From: Lentzea atacamensis
GTDB taxonomy: Bacteria > Actinomycetota > Actinomycetes > Mycobacteriales > Pseudonocardiaceae
Direction: 5' to 3'
DNA: 64,000 bases
NCBI RefSeq assembly: GCF_003269295.1
Contig: NZ_QLTT01000019.1
Location: 1-64,000, forward strand
The notes beneath the pieces were generated by a model. That model worked only from the letters and a program-made list of their open reading frames with translations, did not search any database and was not told where the DNA came from. This document shows, one piece after another, positions 39,612 to 48,079 of this stretch. The first letter of the stretch is position 1; every line of letters begins with the position of its first letter. A program made the position numbers and the translations under genes.

Positions 39612-40422
39612 GGTGTTTGTCCACGACGGCGCGGATCGCGGCCAGTTCGGACGCGATTTCGGTGTCGGACGGGTAGTTGTCGTCGCGTTCCAGCAGAACG
39701 CCGGGTGGTTTCACGCGCGAGCACAGTTCGTCGAGGACGCCGAGCACTTCCGGCAGCACCGCGTGGGCGTGGGTGTCGTGGTAGACGTCGCCGTGGTCGA
39801 CGCCGCCGGCCACGTGCACGTAAGCCAGGCGCTCCAGCGGAATCTCGTCGAGGAACCGCTCCGGGTCCGTGCCGATGTTGCGCGCGTTCGCGTACAGGTT
39901 CGCGACGTCGACGAGCAGCCAGCAGTCCGTCCGTTCGACGAGCTCGGCGAGGAACTGGCCCTCGGACAGCTCGCCGTCCGGCCACTCCAGCAGCGCGGCG
40001 ACGTTCTCCAGCGCGAGCGGCACCGGCAGGTTCCGCTGCGCCAGCTCGACGTTCGCGACGAGCACGTCGAGCGCGTCCCTGGTGCGCGGCACGGGCATCA
40101 GGTGGCCGGAGTCGAGCCCGCCCGCGCGGACGAAGCAGACGTGGTCGCTCACCATCGGCGCGCCGACGGCTTCCGCGACCTTGCCGAGGTGCTCGACGCG
40201 ACCGAGGTCGACCGGGTCCGCGCCACCGAGCGACAGCGACACGGCGTGGGGGAGCACCGGAACTCCGCGCTCCAGCAGCAGCGTCACCGACTCCGGCAGG
40301 TGTCCGATGTGGAGGTTCTCCGCGACCACCTCGACGAAGTCCACGCCGGGCAGCCGTTCCACGGTCAGGTCGATCTCCGAACGCCAGCCGATTCCGACGC
40401 CCAGGTCCGCGATGCCCGCCAT
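39604..40422 (-). CDS. DUF692 multinuclear non-heme iron oxygenase (MNIO)
   Basis: This 272-residue TIM-barrel protein shows the expected metal-ligand series: Glu in FVEVVAENLHIGHLPE, His in LPHAVSLSLGG, Asp/His in MVSDHVCFVRAGG, Glu/Asn in LALENVAALLEW, Asp/Asn in WLLVDVANLYANARN, His residues in YVHVAGGVDHGD and VYHDTHAHAVLPE, and Glu in VLLERDDN. DUF692 enzymes such as MbnB oxidise cysteines in peptide precursors to oxazolone/thioamide, thiooxazole or related groups. ATG 40422 overlaps the stop of the preceding Cys-rich membrane protein by one base. The neighbouring Cys-rich tails are the obvious substrates, which is inference. Confidence 0.92.
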   Translation of the reverse strand: MAGIADLGVGIGWRSEIDLTVERLPGVDFVEVVAENLHIGHLPESVTLLLERGVPVLPHAVSLSLGGADPVDLGRVEHLGKVAEAVGAPMVSDHVCFVRAGGLDSGHLMPVPRTRDALDVLVANVELAQRNLPVPLALENVAALLEWPDGELSEGQFLAELVERTDCWLLVDVANLYANARNIGTDPERFLDEIPLERLAYVHVAGGVDHGDVYHDTHAHAVLPEVLGVLDELCSRVKPPGVLLERDDNYPSDTEIASELAAIRAVVDKHRG

Positions 40423-41216
40423 CAGTCGCCTCCTCCTCCGCCACCGCCGCCGCAGCTGCTGCCACCACAGCTGCTGCTGCTCGACGACGAGCAGCTGCTG
40501 CCGCTGCTCGATGAACAACTACTGCTACCACACCCGCTGCCGCAGCTGCTGCAACTCGACCCGCTGCCGCCACCGTCCGAAGAGGACCGCCGCTTGCGGT
40601 TCTGCTTCAGCGGCAGCATCCTGACGATGCTCTGGGAGAGCTCGAAGAGATCGGCGACCGGGCGGCGGTTCACCCTGCCGCAGAAGCCGTAGACCGCCAC
40701 GGCGTGCACCCGGTCGGTCGCGGTCACCCGCAGGAGGGCCTCCCTGCCCGCCCCGGTGATGGCCTTGCGCCCGCGCTGCCACAGGAAGAACAGCACGGCG
40801 ATCGGGACGCCGAGCAGGAACTCGAGCGCCACGAAGCCGAGCAGGACCAGCACGACCGCGATCACGAGCGAGAACCACCAGCCCTCGTTGCGGCGACGCG
40901 GGCGTTGCAGGAGCTTCCGGTCGAGCAGGTGCTGGTGCAGCATCGACATCTCGGTGCTGTGCGCGGCCGACCGCACGATCGTGTCAAACCGGACGGGTGT
41001 GCGCGCGTAGCTCAGGATTCGCGCCTCGATCGCCGTGGTCGCGCCGTGGTTGTTCTGGTGCACGGCCGAGACGAGGCCGTCGCGCGACACCCGAACGAGA
41101 CCGGCGTCGATCAGCCGGGCGAGCGCGGTCTCGGCGGCACGCCCGGGACCCGCCGTCAAGTAACCGACCTGTTCCGCGGAAAGCTGCGTCCCCTGTGTTG
41201 TCACCGGTGTGACCAT
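40422..41216 (-). CDS. TIGR04222-type membrane protein with Cys/Ser/Gly-rich tail (copy 1)
   Basis: This 264-residue protein has an N-terminal TIGR04222-like domain (LSAEQVGYLTAGPGRAAETA, ALARLIDAGLVRVSRDGLV, HSTEMSMLHQHLLDRKLLQR). A hydrophobic hairpin follows (WFSLVIAVVLVLLGFVALEF and LGVPIAVLFFLW). The tail of about 55 residues is almost entirely Ser, Gly and Cys, with seven Cys spaced by 2-8 small residues, and ends in a Gly8 run. GAGGGGG precedes ATG 41216. Repetitive AGC/TGC/GGC codons make the DNA look like a microsatellite. It is directly coupled to the DUF692 gene, and its tail is a candidate modification substrate. Confidence 0.9.
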   Translation of the reverse strand: MVTPVTTQGTQLSAEQVGYLTAGPGRAAETALARLIDAGLVRVSRDGLVSAVHQNNHGATTAIEARILSYARTPVRFDTIVRSAAHSTEMSMLHQHLLDRKLLQRPRRRNEGWWFSLVIAVVLVLLGFVALEFLLGVPIAVLFFLWQRGRKAITGAGREALLRVTATDRVHAVAVYGFCGRVNRRPVADLFELSQSIVRMLPLKQNRKRRSSSDGGGSGSSCSSCGSGCGSSSCSSSSGSSCSSSSSSSCGGSSCGGGGGGGGD

Positions 41217-41227
41217 GAGTTTCCCCC

Positions 41228-42058
41228 TCAACTGCTGGAACTGCTGCAGCTGCTACTACTACTGCTACCGCAACTCGAACTGCTGCAACTGGAACTGCTG
41301 CTCGAACAGCTGCTGCTGCTGCAACTGCTGCTGGAGCAGGAAGACGACGACGCGCAGTTGTGGTGCTCGTGAACGCCGCCGCACCCGCCACTGTCCGAAT
41401 GCGACTTCTGCTTTCCGTGGTGGTGCACCGGTGGCGGGTACAGGATTCCTGGCGGCAAGCCGTACAGGTCGGCGACCCTCCGGCGGCCGACCACACCACG
41501 CAGTCCGTGCAACGCCACGGCATCCACCCGGCTGCGCGGGTTTCGCTGTGCGTGCCCCAGGATGCCCCTGCCGATCGGCGTGAGCATCTTCTTGTCGCGC
41601 AGGAGGAACGCCACGAACCACGCCACGAGCGTGACGGCCAGGAGGTTCAGGTCGACGAAGAGCGCCGCCGCGAGGAACGCGATGCCGAGCAGGACCAGCA
41701 GGACCCGCAACGCCACCCTGCCGCCGCTCGTCTTGCCCCACTGGCGGTGGACCAGCGCCTTCTCGACCAGATTGCGGTGCAGTGCACCCATCTCCTGGCT
41801 GTGCGCCGCCGGCCCCACCACCAGGCCGATCGGGCGACCCCCGCCGGACAGCCCGGCGAGGATGGACGCCTCGAGCGGGCTCGTCGCGCCGTGACCGTTC
41901 TGGTGGACGGCGGTCACGAGTCCCTCACGGGAGAACCGCACGAGACCGCCGTCCATCAGCCGGGCGAGAGCGGCCTCCGCCGCCCTGCCCGGTCCCCCCG
42001 CCAGGAACCCGATCTCCTCCGCGGCCCAGTTCGCCTGCGGTGTCGAAGACTTGGCCAT
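41228..42058 (-). CDS. TIGR04222-type membrane protein with Cys/Ser-rich tail (copy 2)
   Basis: This 276-residue paralogue of the flanking genes has WAAEEIGFLAGGPGRAAEAA, HSQEMGALHRNLVEKALVHR and two membrane helices (VALRVLLVLLGIAFLAAALF and LLAVTLVAWFVAFLL). A linker rich in His (PPPVHHHGKQ, HEHHNC) leads into a tail with eight Cys set mostly in a regular C-S4 or C-S6 rhythm. The His cluster next to regularly spaced Cys suggests metal binding. GAGGGGAG precedes ATG 42058. It is 11 bases upstream of copy 1. The tail has no predicted fold. Confidence 0.9.
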   Translation of the reverse strand: MAKSSTPQANWAAEEIGFLAGGPGRAAEAALARLMDGGLVRFSREGLVTAVHQNGHGATSPLEASILAGLSGGGRPIGLVVGPAAHSQEMGALHRNLVEKALVHRQWGKTSGGRVALRVLLVLLGIAFLAAALFVDLNLLAVTLVAWFVAFLLRDKKMLTPIGRGILGHAQRNPRSRVDAVALHGLRGVVGRRRVADLYGLPPGILYPPPVHHHGKQKSHSDSGGCGGVHEHHNCASSSSCSSSSCSSSSCSSSSSSCSSSSCGSSSSSSCSSSSS

Positions 42059-42150
42059 CAGCACTCCCCTCACTGGTGCCCGTGCATCTTCGACGTGAGA
42101 TCTACCCCCGGGTTCCTGGTGTTACCTGATTCAGACCGGACAGCGGGAAA

Positions 42151-43023
42151 TCAGCTGCCGCCCCCGCCGCAGCCGCCCCCGCAGCCGCCACCTCCGCCAC
42201 CGCTCGAACACGATGAAGAACCCGCCGAACACCCGGTGTAGCCGGTGTAGCCGCCCCCGGAAGCGGCGAGCAACGAACTGCGCACCGCCAGATCGGGGTA
42301 CACCGCCAGACCGCCGAACAGAACCAGCCCGGCCGCGCCCGCGTACAGGGCCTCGTCGGACGTGGCGGCACGGCCGCTGCTCGTGGTGCGTGCCTCGTTC
42401 AGCACGCGGTTCCCCTTGGACGTGCGGACGTGCTTGCCGCGCCGCGTGAGGAGGAAGATGAGCGCACCGGTGATGACGAGCTGCAACGTCAGCCAGCCGA
42501 CGGGCGCGTCGATCGCGACGCCGTTGACCCAGCGGGCCACACCGATCGCGAGCAGCACCCACAGCGCGATGGATCCCTTGCGCAGCGCGCTCTTCGCGAC
42601 GTCCGGGTGGACCACCAGGCCCATTTCCTCGAGCCTGCGGCCGATCCCGATGACCACGCCGTCCTTGGAGACGGAGGGGATCATCAGACCGACGGTGCGG
42701 TTGGTGTAGCGCTGGCTGTCGGTGATGACGGCGCGGTCCACCGGGTTCAAGGAGCTCGTGGTGGTCGTGACCTGCACCGTGCCACGCCGTGAGGTGCGAA
42801 GCTCACCCGCGGTGAGCAGCCGCGCGATGGACGTTTCGACCACGCGCTTCGGACCGCCCGCGAGATAGGCGAGCTCGTCCATGTCGAGGGAGCGCACGGG
42901 CTGGTCGCTGTGACCCGCCCGCACGCGTACCCGAACGATGATCGCGACCAGCACCGCCAGTGCCAGCCCGATCCAGTAGAGCTGAAGGAACTCAGGTCCG
43001 GACAACCCCCAAGGCCTCTGCAT
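42151..43023 (-). CDS. TIGR04222-type membrane protein with Gly/Cys-rich tail (copy 3)
   Basis: This 290-residue protein is the first gene of the five-gene unit. An N-terminal helix (GPEFLQLYWIGLALAVLVAI) precedes the TIGR04222-like region (LDMDELAYLAGGPKRVVETS, IARLLTAGELRTSRRGTV). Two further helices follow, then a shorter tail with four Cys in GYTGCSAGSSSCSSGGGG and a final CGGGC. It has an extra N-terminal membrane anchor compared with copies 1 and 2. ATG 43023 has GGGGGTGGG just upstream; an in-frame start 21 codons earlier is less likely. The 250-base gap to msrB holds a CTAAG/CTTAG repeat and probably the promoter. Confidence 0.88.
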   Translation of the reverse strand: MQRPWGLSGPEFLQLYWIGLALAVLVAIIVRVRVRAGHSDQPVRSLDMDELAYLAGGPKRVVETSIARLLTAGELRTSRRGTVQVTTTTSSLNPVDRAVITDSQRYTNRTVGLMIPSVSKDGVVIGIGRRLEEMGLVVHPDVAKSALRKGSIALWVLLAIGVARWVNGVAIDAPVGWLTLQLVITGALIFLLTRRGKHVRTSKGNRVLNEARTTSSGRAATSDEALYAGAAGLVLFGGLAVYPDLAVRSSLLAASGGGYTGYTGCSAGSSSCSSGGGGGGCGGGCGGGGS

Positions 43024-43273
43024 GCGACCCACCCCCTGACTGCCCCGAAAGTGCTTCGGTGGCGTCCATGGTGTGGTCCGGGCCACAGCCCCGCAATGCT
43101 AGTTGACTAAGCCTTAGGGTTGTCCGTCTTTTGTCACCAGTTCGTCGCTCTGACCAGCTCTCAGCTGGACGAACCGCCGTCGACTCCGCTGGAGCCTTCA
43201 CCGTCGGTACCGAAGAAGATCATTGCGCCTCCCAGGTCGGCCCGGCCCGATCGACCGGACTCGGCTCAGTCTC

Positions 43274-43696
43274 CTATTCGGACGGAACGAGTTTCAAGGA
43301 GACGGAGTTGATGCAGTACCGCTGATCCGTCGGCGTGGGATACCCCTCACCTTCGAAAACATGCCCGAGGTGGCTGTGGCAGGTGGCGCAGAGCACTTCG
43401 ACGCGGGTCATGCCGAGGGTGCGGTCCTCGCGCAGGAGCACCGCGTCTCCCGCCAGCGGCGAGAAGAACGACGGCCAGCCGCAGTGCGAGTCGAACTTGG
43501 TGTCGCTGCGGAACAGCTCGGCTCCGCACGCACGGCACTCGTAGACGCCCTCGGTCTTGGTCTCGGTGTACTCGCCGGTCCACGGGCGCTCGGTGCCTGC
43601 CTGGCGCAGCACCGCGTACTCGGCGGGGTTCAGCTGGGCGCGCCATTCCTCTTCGGAACGCACGACTTTGGGGGTGGCGCCGACAACAGGTTCCAT
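43274..43696 (-). CDS. msrB: Peptide-methionine (R)-S-oxide reductase
   Basis: This 140-residue enzyme reduces the R-epimer of methionine sulfoxide in proteins. It has the zinc-binding pairs CRACGAELF and CATCHSHLGHVF, the substrate loop SHCGWPSFFSPL and the catalytic Cys in QRYCINSVSLKL. The length matches single-domain MsrB. It stands alone between the Cys-rich cassette and a small membrane protein; the cassette promoter is on the far side. Cytoplasmic, since no signal peptide is present. Confidence 0.97.
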   Translation of the reverse strand: MEPVVGATPKVVRSEEEWRAQLNPAEYAVLRQAGTERPWTGEYTETKTEGVYECRACGAELFRSDTKFDSHCGWPSFFSPLAGDAVLLREDRTLGMTRVEVLCATCHSHLGHVFEGEGYPTPTDQRYCINSVSLKLVPSE

Positions 43697-43792
43697 GTCC
43701 CTTTATAACGCGGGCACGGTCCTCGGGCTTCCCGGCGACCGCCGCGTGCACCCCTGCCGTAAGACCTTGTTGAGAAGTCGTCTTCGTTTGGC

Positions 43793-44083
43793 TCAGAAGA
43801 TGATGGTGATGATGTCGCTCAACGCGAACCAGATCGTCAGGATGACGCCGAGCAGGATCATCCCGACGACGATGACGGCCACCAGCCGCTGGTGCCCGGT
43901 CGTGCGGTTCGCCGAGTCGGCGAAGTCCTGCACGCCCTCCAGGTACCCCTCGACGGTGTAGCCGGGTCGCTGCCGCTTCATCCGGTCGAGGTGCTCGGCG
44001 AACGCCTGCGTCTCGGGGTCTTGGGGGTCGAGGCCGATCAGCTCCTCCTGGAACTTCTCGTTCTCCTCCTTCGAATCGCCCAT
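43793..44083 (-). CDS. Small tail-anchored membrane protein
   Basis: This 96-residue protein has a charged N-terminal part (GDSKEENEKFQEELIGLDPQ) and one C-terminal membrane helix (LVAVIVVGMILLGVILTIWF) ending near the last residue. ATG 44083 is preferred over the TTG three codons upstream. I recognise no family, though the layout and strong codon bias support a real gene. It is co-directional with, and 24 bases downstream of, the asparaginase gene, so the two may share a transcript. Confidence 0.7.
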   Translation of the reverse strand: MGDSKEENEKFQEELIGLDPQDPETQAFAEHLDRMKRQRPGYTVEGYLEGVQDFADSANRTTGHQRLVAVIVVGMILLGVILTIWFALSDIITIIF

Positions 44084-44107
44084 AACGCTCAAGGGTAGTG
44101 CCAGGAA

Positions 44108-45061
44108 TCAACCGGCCAGGGCAAGTGAGGGCTTGACGGCTCCGACGGCGCGTCCGTGGCCGAGGACGGGCACCGTGGCGAGGTCCTCGACCTTGCTCAC
44201 GTCCACCCCGAGCCGCTTGAGCACCGCGATCACGACGACCGCGCGGGCGCGCGACGAGCCGTCGGCGATCTTCAGGGCGACACCCTCGCCGCTCGGCAGG
44301 CCAACGGCGTACACACCCTCGGCGCCGTCCTTCGCGATGACGCCGGGCAGGGCGTCCATCAGCACCGTGACGTCACGGCCGGTGCCGCCGACCCACTGCG
44401 GGTAGGCGTTCATCGCGACGGCGACGCGGTGTTCCAGGGTGCCTTCCGGGGCAGAAGCCAGGCGGCCGAACGCGCGCGCCAGGCCGGTGAGGCTGATGGC
44501 GAAGATCGGGGCACCGCAGCCGTCGACGCCGACCTGGGCGACGGGCTCGCCGGCCACGTCTTCGATCGTCTCGCGAGTGGCGACCTGCAGCGGGTGCGTC
44601 GGATCCAGGTAGTCGTCCGTCGACCAGCCGTTGGCGACGCACGTGGCGAGCATGGCGGCGTGCTTGCCCGAGCAGTTCATGTACTTCGGGGCGGCGGCGA
44701 GACCGCGGGCGAGGTGCCGGGCGCGGGCCTCCTCGCCGAGCGGGAGGTCGGGGGTGCACTGCAACGCGTCCTCGCCCAGGCCGGCCGAGGCCAGGATCCG
44801 CAGCGCGCCCTCGACGTGGAAGTCCTCGCCCGAGTGCGAGGCGCAGGCCAGGGCGAGCAGCTCGCCGTCGAGGCCGAGGCCGGCGCGGAGCATCGCGAGG
44901 GCCTGGAGCGGCTTGTTCGACGAGCGCGGGAACGCGACGTCGCCGGGACGTCCGACAGCCAGCGCGGGGATGCCGGCGACGTCGGTGGCGACGACGGTGC
45001 CGTGGTGCACGGACTCCAGGAAGTCGCCCCGCCAGACCTCTGCCACAACCTCGTGTCCCAT
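44108..45061 (-). CDS. Asparaginase (Rhizobium etli AnsA-type)
   Basis: This 317-residue protein of the thermolabile asparaginase family is unrelated in fold to E. coli AnsA/AnsB. Key landmarks are RSSNKPLQALAML with the conserved Ser-Lys pair, ACASHSGEDFHVEGA, PKYMNCSGKHAAMLATCVAN, VGVDGCGAPIFAISLTG and MNAYPQWVGGTGR. It releases ammonia from asparagine. GGGAGGGG lies four bases before ATG 45061. It is divergent from a GntR/FCD regulator across a 103-base gap with a perfect 16-base palindrome, so that protein probably represses it. Confidence 0.92.
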   Translation of the reverse strand: MGHEVVAEVWRGDFLESVHHGTVVATDVAGIPALAVGRPGDVAFPRSSNKPLQALAMLRAGLGLDGELLALACASHSGEDFHVEGALRILASAGLGEDALQCTPDLPLGEEARARHLARGLAAAPKYMNCSGKHAAMLATCVANGWSTDDYLDPTHPLQVATRETIEDVAGEPVAQVGVDGCGAPIFAISLTGLARAFGRLASAPEGTLEHRVAVAMNAYPQWVGGTGRDVTVLMDALPGVIAKDGAEGVYAVGLPSGEGVALKIADGSSRARAVVVIAVLKRLGVDVSKVEDLATVPVLGHGRAVGAVKPSLALAG

Positions 45062-45091
45062 GTCGCCCCTCCCGTGTGCCCGAGAAACTGC

Positions 45092-45107
45092 CAACTGTCG
45101 ACAGTTG
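45092..45107. promoter_or_regulatory. Perfect 16-base palindrome, GntR/FCD operator
   Basis: CAACTGTCGACAGTTG is self-complementary and fits the GntR (FadR-subfamily) operator style T-GTnnAC-A. It lies 31 bases before the asparaginase start and 58 bases before the GntR start, placing both genes under one operator. Confidence 0.8.
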
Positions 45108-45164
45108 ACAACGCGGCTAATGTAACCAGGAGACGGCCTGTGCCGTCCAGAGCAGGAGACGAAC

Positions 45165-45812
45165 GTGACACCTCCGCTGCACCTCAGTCTGGCCGGGCAG
45201 GCCGTGGACGTCCTGCGCGAGCAGGTGCTCACCGGGGAGATCCCGCCGGGCTCACGGGTCAACGAGGTCGAGGTGGCGCAGAAGCTCGGGATCAGCCGCG
45301 GGCCGTTGCGCGAGGCGATCCGGCACCTGGCGTCCGAAGGGCTGCTCAGGCTGGTGCCGCACCGGGGCGCGTTCGTGCCCGCGGCGGACGCCGACGAGGT
45401 CAAGGCGTTGTTCGAGCTGCGCACCGCCCTCGAATGCGCGGCGGCGGAGCTGGCGGCGTCGCGCAGGACCGACGTGGACCTGGTGCGGCTGCAGGAGGTC
45501 TGCGCGGAGAGCCGCGCCAACTACCGGGCGGGGCAGCCGTTCCCGTACCGGCTGGACCTCGCGTTCCACCAGACGCTGATCGACGCGGCCCGCAGCCCGC
45601 GCATCGCCGAGCAGGTCAGGCTCGTGCAGCAACGCGTCGTGCTCCTCCGCAGTGCGCTGGAGGACGACCCGCCACACCAGCACGCGTCGATGGACGACCA
45701 CGACGAACTGGTCCTCGCGATCGCCGACGGTGACGCGGCCGGGGCGTCGACGGTGATGCGACGGCACCTCTCCCGCGTGTGTGCGCAGATGCTGACGAGC
45801 CTGAACCACTAA
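45165..45812 (+). CDS. GntR-family regulator (FadR/FCD subfamily)
   Basis: This 215-residue protein has a GntR winged helix (QAVDVLREQVLTGEIPPGSR, VNEVEVAQKLGISRGPLREA, IRHLASEGLLRLVPHRGAFV) and an all-helical FCD ligand domain. The domain's metal-site residues are visible in LDLAFHQTLIDAA (Asp, His), HASMDDHDELVLAI and VMRRHLSRVC. It probably senses a carboxylate or amino acid and controls the divergent asparaginase. Start GTG 45165. The NB-ARC gene begins 10 bases after its stop, perhaps by read-through. Confidence 0.93.
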   Translation: MTPPLHLSLAGQAVDVLREQVLTGEIPPGSRVNEVEVAQKLGISRGPLREAIRHLASEGLLRLVPHRGAFVPAADADEVKALFELRTALECAAAELAASRRTDVDLVRLQEVCAESRANYRAGQPFPYRLDLAFHQTLIDAARSPRIAEQVRLVQQRVVLLRSALEDDPPHQHASMDDHDELVLAIADGDAAGASTVMRRHLSRVCAQMLTSLNH

Positions 45813-45822
45813 CTTCGGTGGC

Positions 45823-48075
45823 ATGACGTTCGGCGCCCGGCTCCAGCACCACCGCAAGGCCGCGGGACTCAGCCAGGAGGAGCTCAGCGAGCGCTCCGGG
45901 GTCAGTGTCCGCGCGATCAGCGACATGGAACGCGGCCGTGCCCGTTCCCCGCAGCGCCGCACGACCGAGGCCCTGCTCGACGCCCTCGACCTCGACGAAC
46001 CCGCCCGCGAGGAGCTGCGCAGGCTCGCCAGGACCGGCCGGGTCGCGCTGCCGGGACCCGTCTGGTCGCTGCCGATGTACGTGGCGGACCTCGTCGGCAG
46101 GGACGCGGAGCTCGACGCGATCGCCGCGAAGGACCGCGGGCTCGTCGTGGTGCACGGCGCGGCGGGCACGGGCAAGACCAGCCTCGCCGTGCGGGCCGCC
46201 CATCTGCTCGAGGCACGGTTTCCGGACGGACAGCTGCTCATCGAGCTGGAAGGCTCCACACCGCCGCTTCAGCGGTTGCTGAAGGACCTCGGCGTCGCCG
46301 CCGGGCACCTGCCGGAGGACACCAACGGCCAAATACGGCTCTACCGGTCGTTGCTCGCGGGCAGGCGCCTGCTGCTCGTGCTCGACGGCGCGAGGACAGA
46401 GGAGGAAGTCCGCACGCTCGCTGCCGACCTGCCGGGCTGCCTCACGATCGTGACGTCCCGCCGCAGGCTCGCCGGGCTCGCGGGCGCCACCTGGATCCGG
46501 CTGGGCGGGCTCACCGAGGAGGCGGCGGTGGAGCTGCTCGCGTCGATCATCGGCGCCCAACGCGTCGAAGCGGACCCCAAGACAGCGCGCGAGCTCGTGC
46601 GGCTGTGCGGGATGCTGCCGCTGGCACTGCGGATCGCGGGCAACCGGCTCGCCAGCCGTCCGCGCTGGCCGCTCGGGCACCTGGCCGAGCAGATCGAGGA
46701 ACGCCGCCTGGCCGCGCTCACCGCGGGCGACCTGGAGGTGCGCGGTGCGTTCGAGGTGTCGCTGGCCCACCTGCCGGACGACGCGAAGCTCGTGTTCCGC
46801 AGGCTCGGTCTGCTCATCGGCACCCACGTCACCCCGGATCTCGCCGCGGAACTGGCCGGCATCGGCGTCGCGGAGGCGGAACAGGCGCTGGAGGAGCTCA
46901 CCGACGTCAGCCTGCTCGACGCCGACGACCTCGGGTACTCGATCCACGGCCTCGTCCGGACGTTCGCCAACGGCCTGATCGACGCCACCGATGACGACGC
47001 GCACCGCAGGATGCTCGCCCGGCTCCTGGAGACCACCGTCACCGCGGGAGTCCTCTTCGGACAGACGGGCGACGCGCGGCGCGTGAGTCCGCGCGGCCGC
47101 ACGGACATTCCGGCGGCGAGGCGCTGGCTGGACGAGCACCGGGACCTGATGCCCGAGATCATCGAACAGGCGCAGCACAAGGGCTTGCACGACGACGTTG
47201 CGCGCGCGGTGATCGCACTCTCGCACTACGCCGCCATCGAACCGAGCCCGATCTGGGAGCACGTCTACCGCGCCGCACTCGCGTCGACGTGTCAGCCGTG
47301 GCAGGAGATCGTGGTGCTCACCCAGCTCGGCTGGGTGCTGTTCGACGTGGTCGACCGGCCGGCGGACGCGCTGGAGGTGCTGACCCGCGCGGCCCGGCTC
47401 GCCGAGTCGACCGGTGAGACCGGACACATCGGCTGGGTGTGGCTCGTCGCGTCGGCCGCGCACAGCGGTCTCGGTGACCTGGAAAAGGCCGAACGCGTGT
47501 GCCGCGAGGCGATCGAGTGGATGCGCGAGCCCGTCGACGTTCTCTACGCACGGTCCGTGCTCGGCGTGCTCTGGCAGCGGATGAACCGTCCGGACGACGC
47601 GGTGGGCATCCACGAAGAAGTAGCAAACGAACTGCGCGCTTTCGCCTGCACGACGTACGAACTCTCAGCACTCGGCCGCACTGTCTGGTGGCTCGGACTC
47701 GCCCTGATCCAGGCCGGCAGGCCGGACGACGCCGTCTCGGCGCTGACCGAGGCGGAGAAGGTCTATGAGCGCGCCCAGATGACGTCGTGGCGTGCGCGCG
47801 CACTGTGGCATCGCGCCGAAGCCCACCGTGCGGCGGGCCGGCTCGCCGAGTCCGATGAGGACCTCTTGAAGGCGCTCGAAGGCTTCCGCGCGTCCGGCGA
47901 CGGCGTGAGGGAGATCGAGACGTTGCGCGCGCTCGCGGACAACGCCAAGTCACGAGGCGACGACAGCGCGTGTCTGCGTCATCTGCAAGACTCGCTGGCG
48001 GCGTGCGAGCGGTGGGACACCGACGCGACGCGCAAGATCGCCGCCGAAGTGCGGGAGTGCCTGTCCAGAGGGTGA
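45823..48075 (+). CDS. XRE/NB-ARC/TPR regulator-like STAND ATPase (copy 1)
   Basis: This 750-residue multidomain protein has a helix-turn-helix (LQHHRKAAGLSQEELSERSG, SVRAISDMERGRARSPQRRT) and an NB-ARC P-loop (VVVHGAAGTGKTSLAVRAAH near 108-127). Walker B LLLVLDGARTEEE, the GLPL-like CGMLPLALRIAGNRL and winged-helix LGYSIHGLVRTFANG follow, and about 300 C-terminal residues form TPR-like repeats. Such STAND proteins are ligand-gated switches; in actinomycetes many are regulators of secondary metabolism or development, and some are defence sensors. It lies 4 bases ahead of a second copy. The trigger and targets are unknown. Confidence 0.92.
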   Translation: MTFGARLQHHRKAAGLSQEELSERSGVSVRAISDMERGRARSPQRRTTEALLDALDLDEPAREELRRLARTGRVALPGPVWSLPMYVADLVGRDAELDAIAAKDRGLVVVHGAAGTGKTSLAVRAAHLLEARFPDGQLLIELEGSTPPLQRLLKDLGVAAGHLPEDTNGQIRLYRSLLAGRRLLLVLDGARTEEEVRTLAADLPGCLTIVTSRRRLAGLAGATWIRLGGLTEEAAVELLASIIGAQRVEADPKTARELVRLCGMLPLALRIAGNRLASRPRWPLGHLAEQIEERRLAALTAGDLEVRGAFEVSLAHLPDDAKLVFRRLGLLIGTHVTPDLAAELAGIGVAEAEQALEELTDVSLLDADDLGYSIHGLVRTFANGLIDATDDDAHRRMLARLLETTVTAGVLFGQTGDARRVSPRGRTDIPAARRWLDEHRDLMPEIIEQAQHKGLHDDVARAVIALSHYAAIEPSPIWEHVYRAALASTCQPWQEIVVLTQLGWVLFDVVDRPADALEVLTRAARLAESTGETGHIGWVWLVASAAHSGLGDLEKAERVCREAIEWMREPVDVLYARSVLGVLWQRMNRPDDAVGIHEEVANELRAFACTTYELSALGRTVWWLGLALIQAGRPDDAVSALTEAEKVYERAQMTSWRARALWHRAEAHRAAGRLAESDEDLLKALEGFRASGDGVREIETLRALADNAKSRGDDSACLRHLQDSLAACERWDTDATRKIAAEVRECLSRG

Positions 48076-48079
48076 GGGA

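Noticed and set aside
40430..41345. CAG/CTG/CCG-rich repetitive stretches resembling a microsatellite or CRISPR-like array
   Set aside because: The units are short and irregular, and they translate in frame to Ser/Cys/Gly tails of membrane proteins. There are no spacers or 25-40 base repeats.
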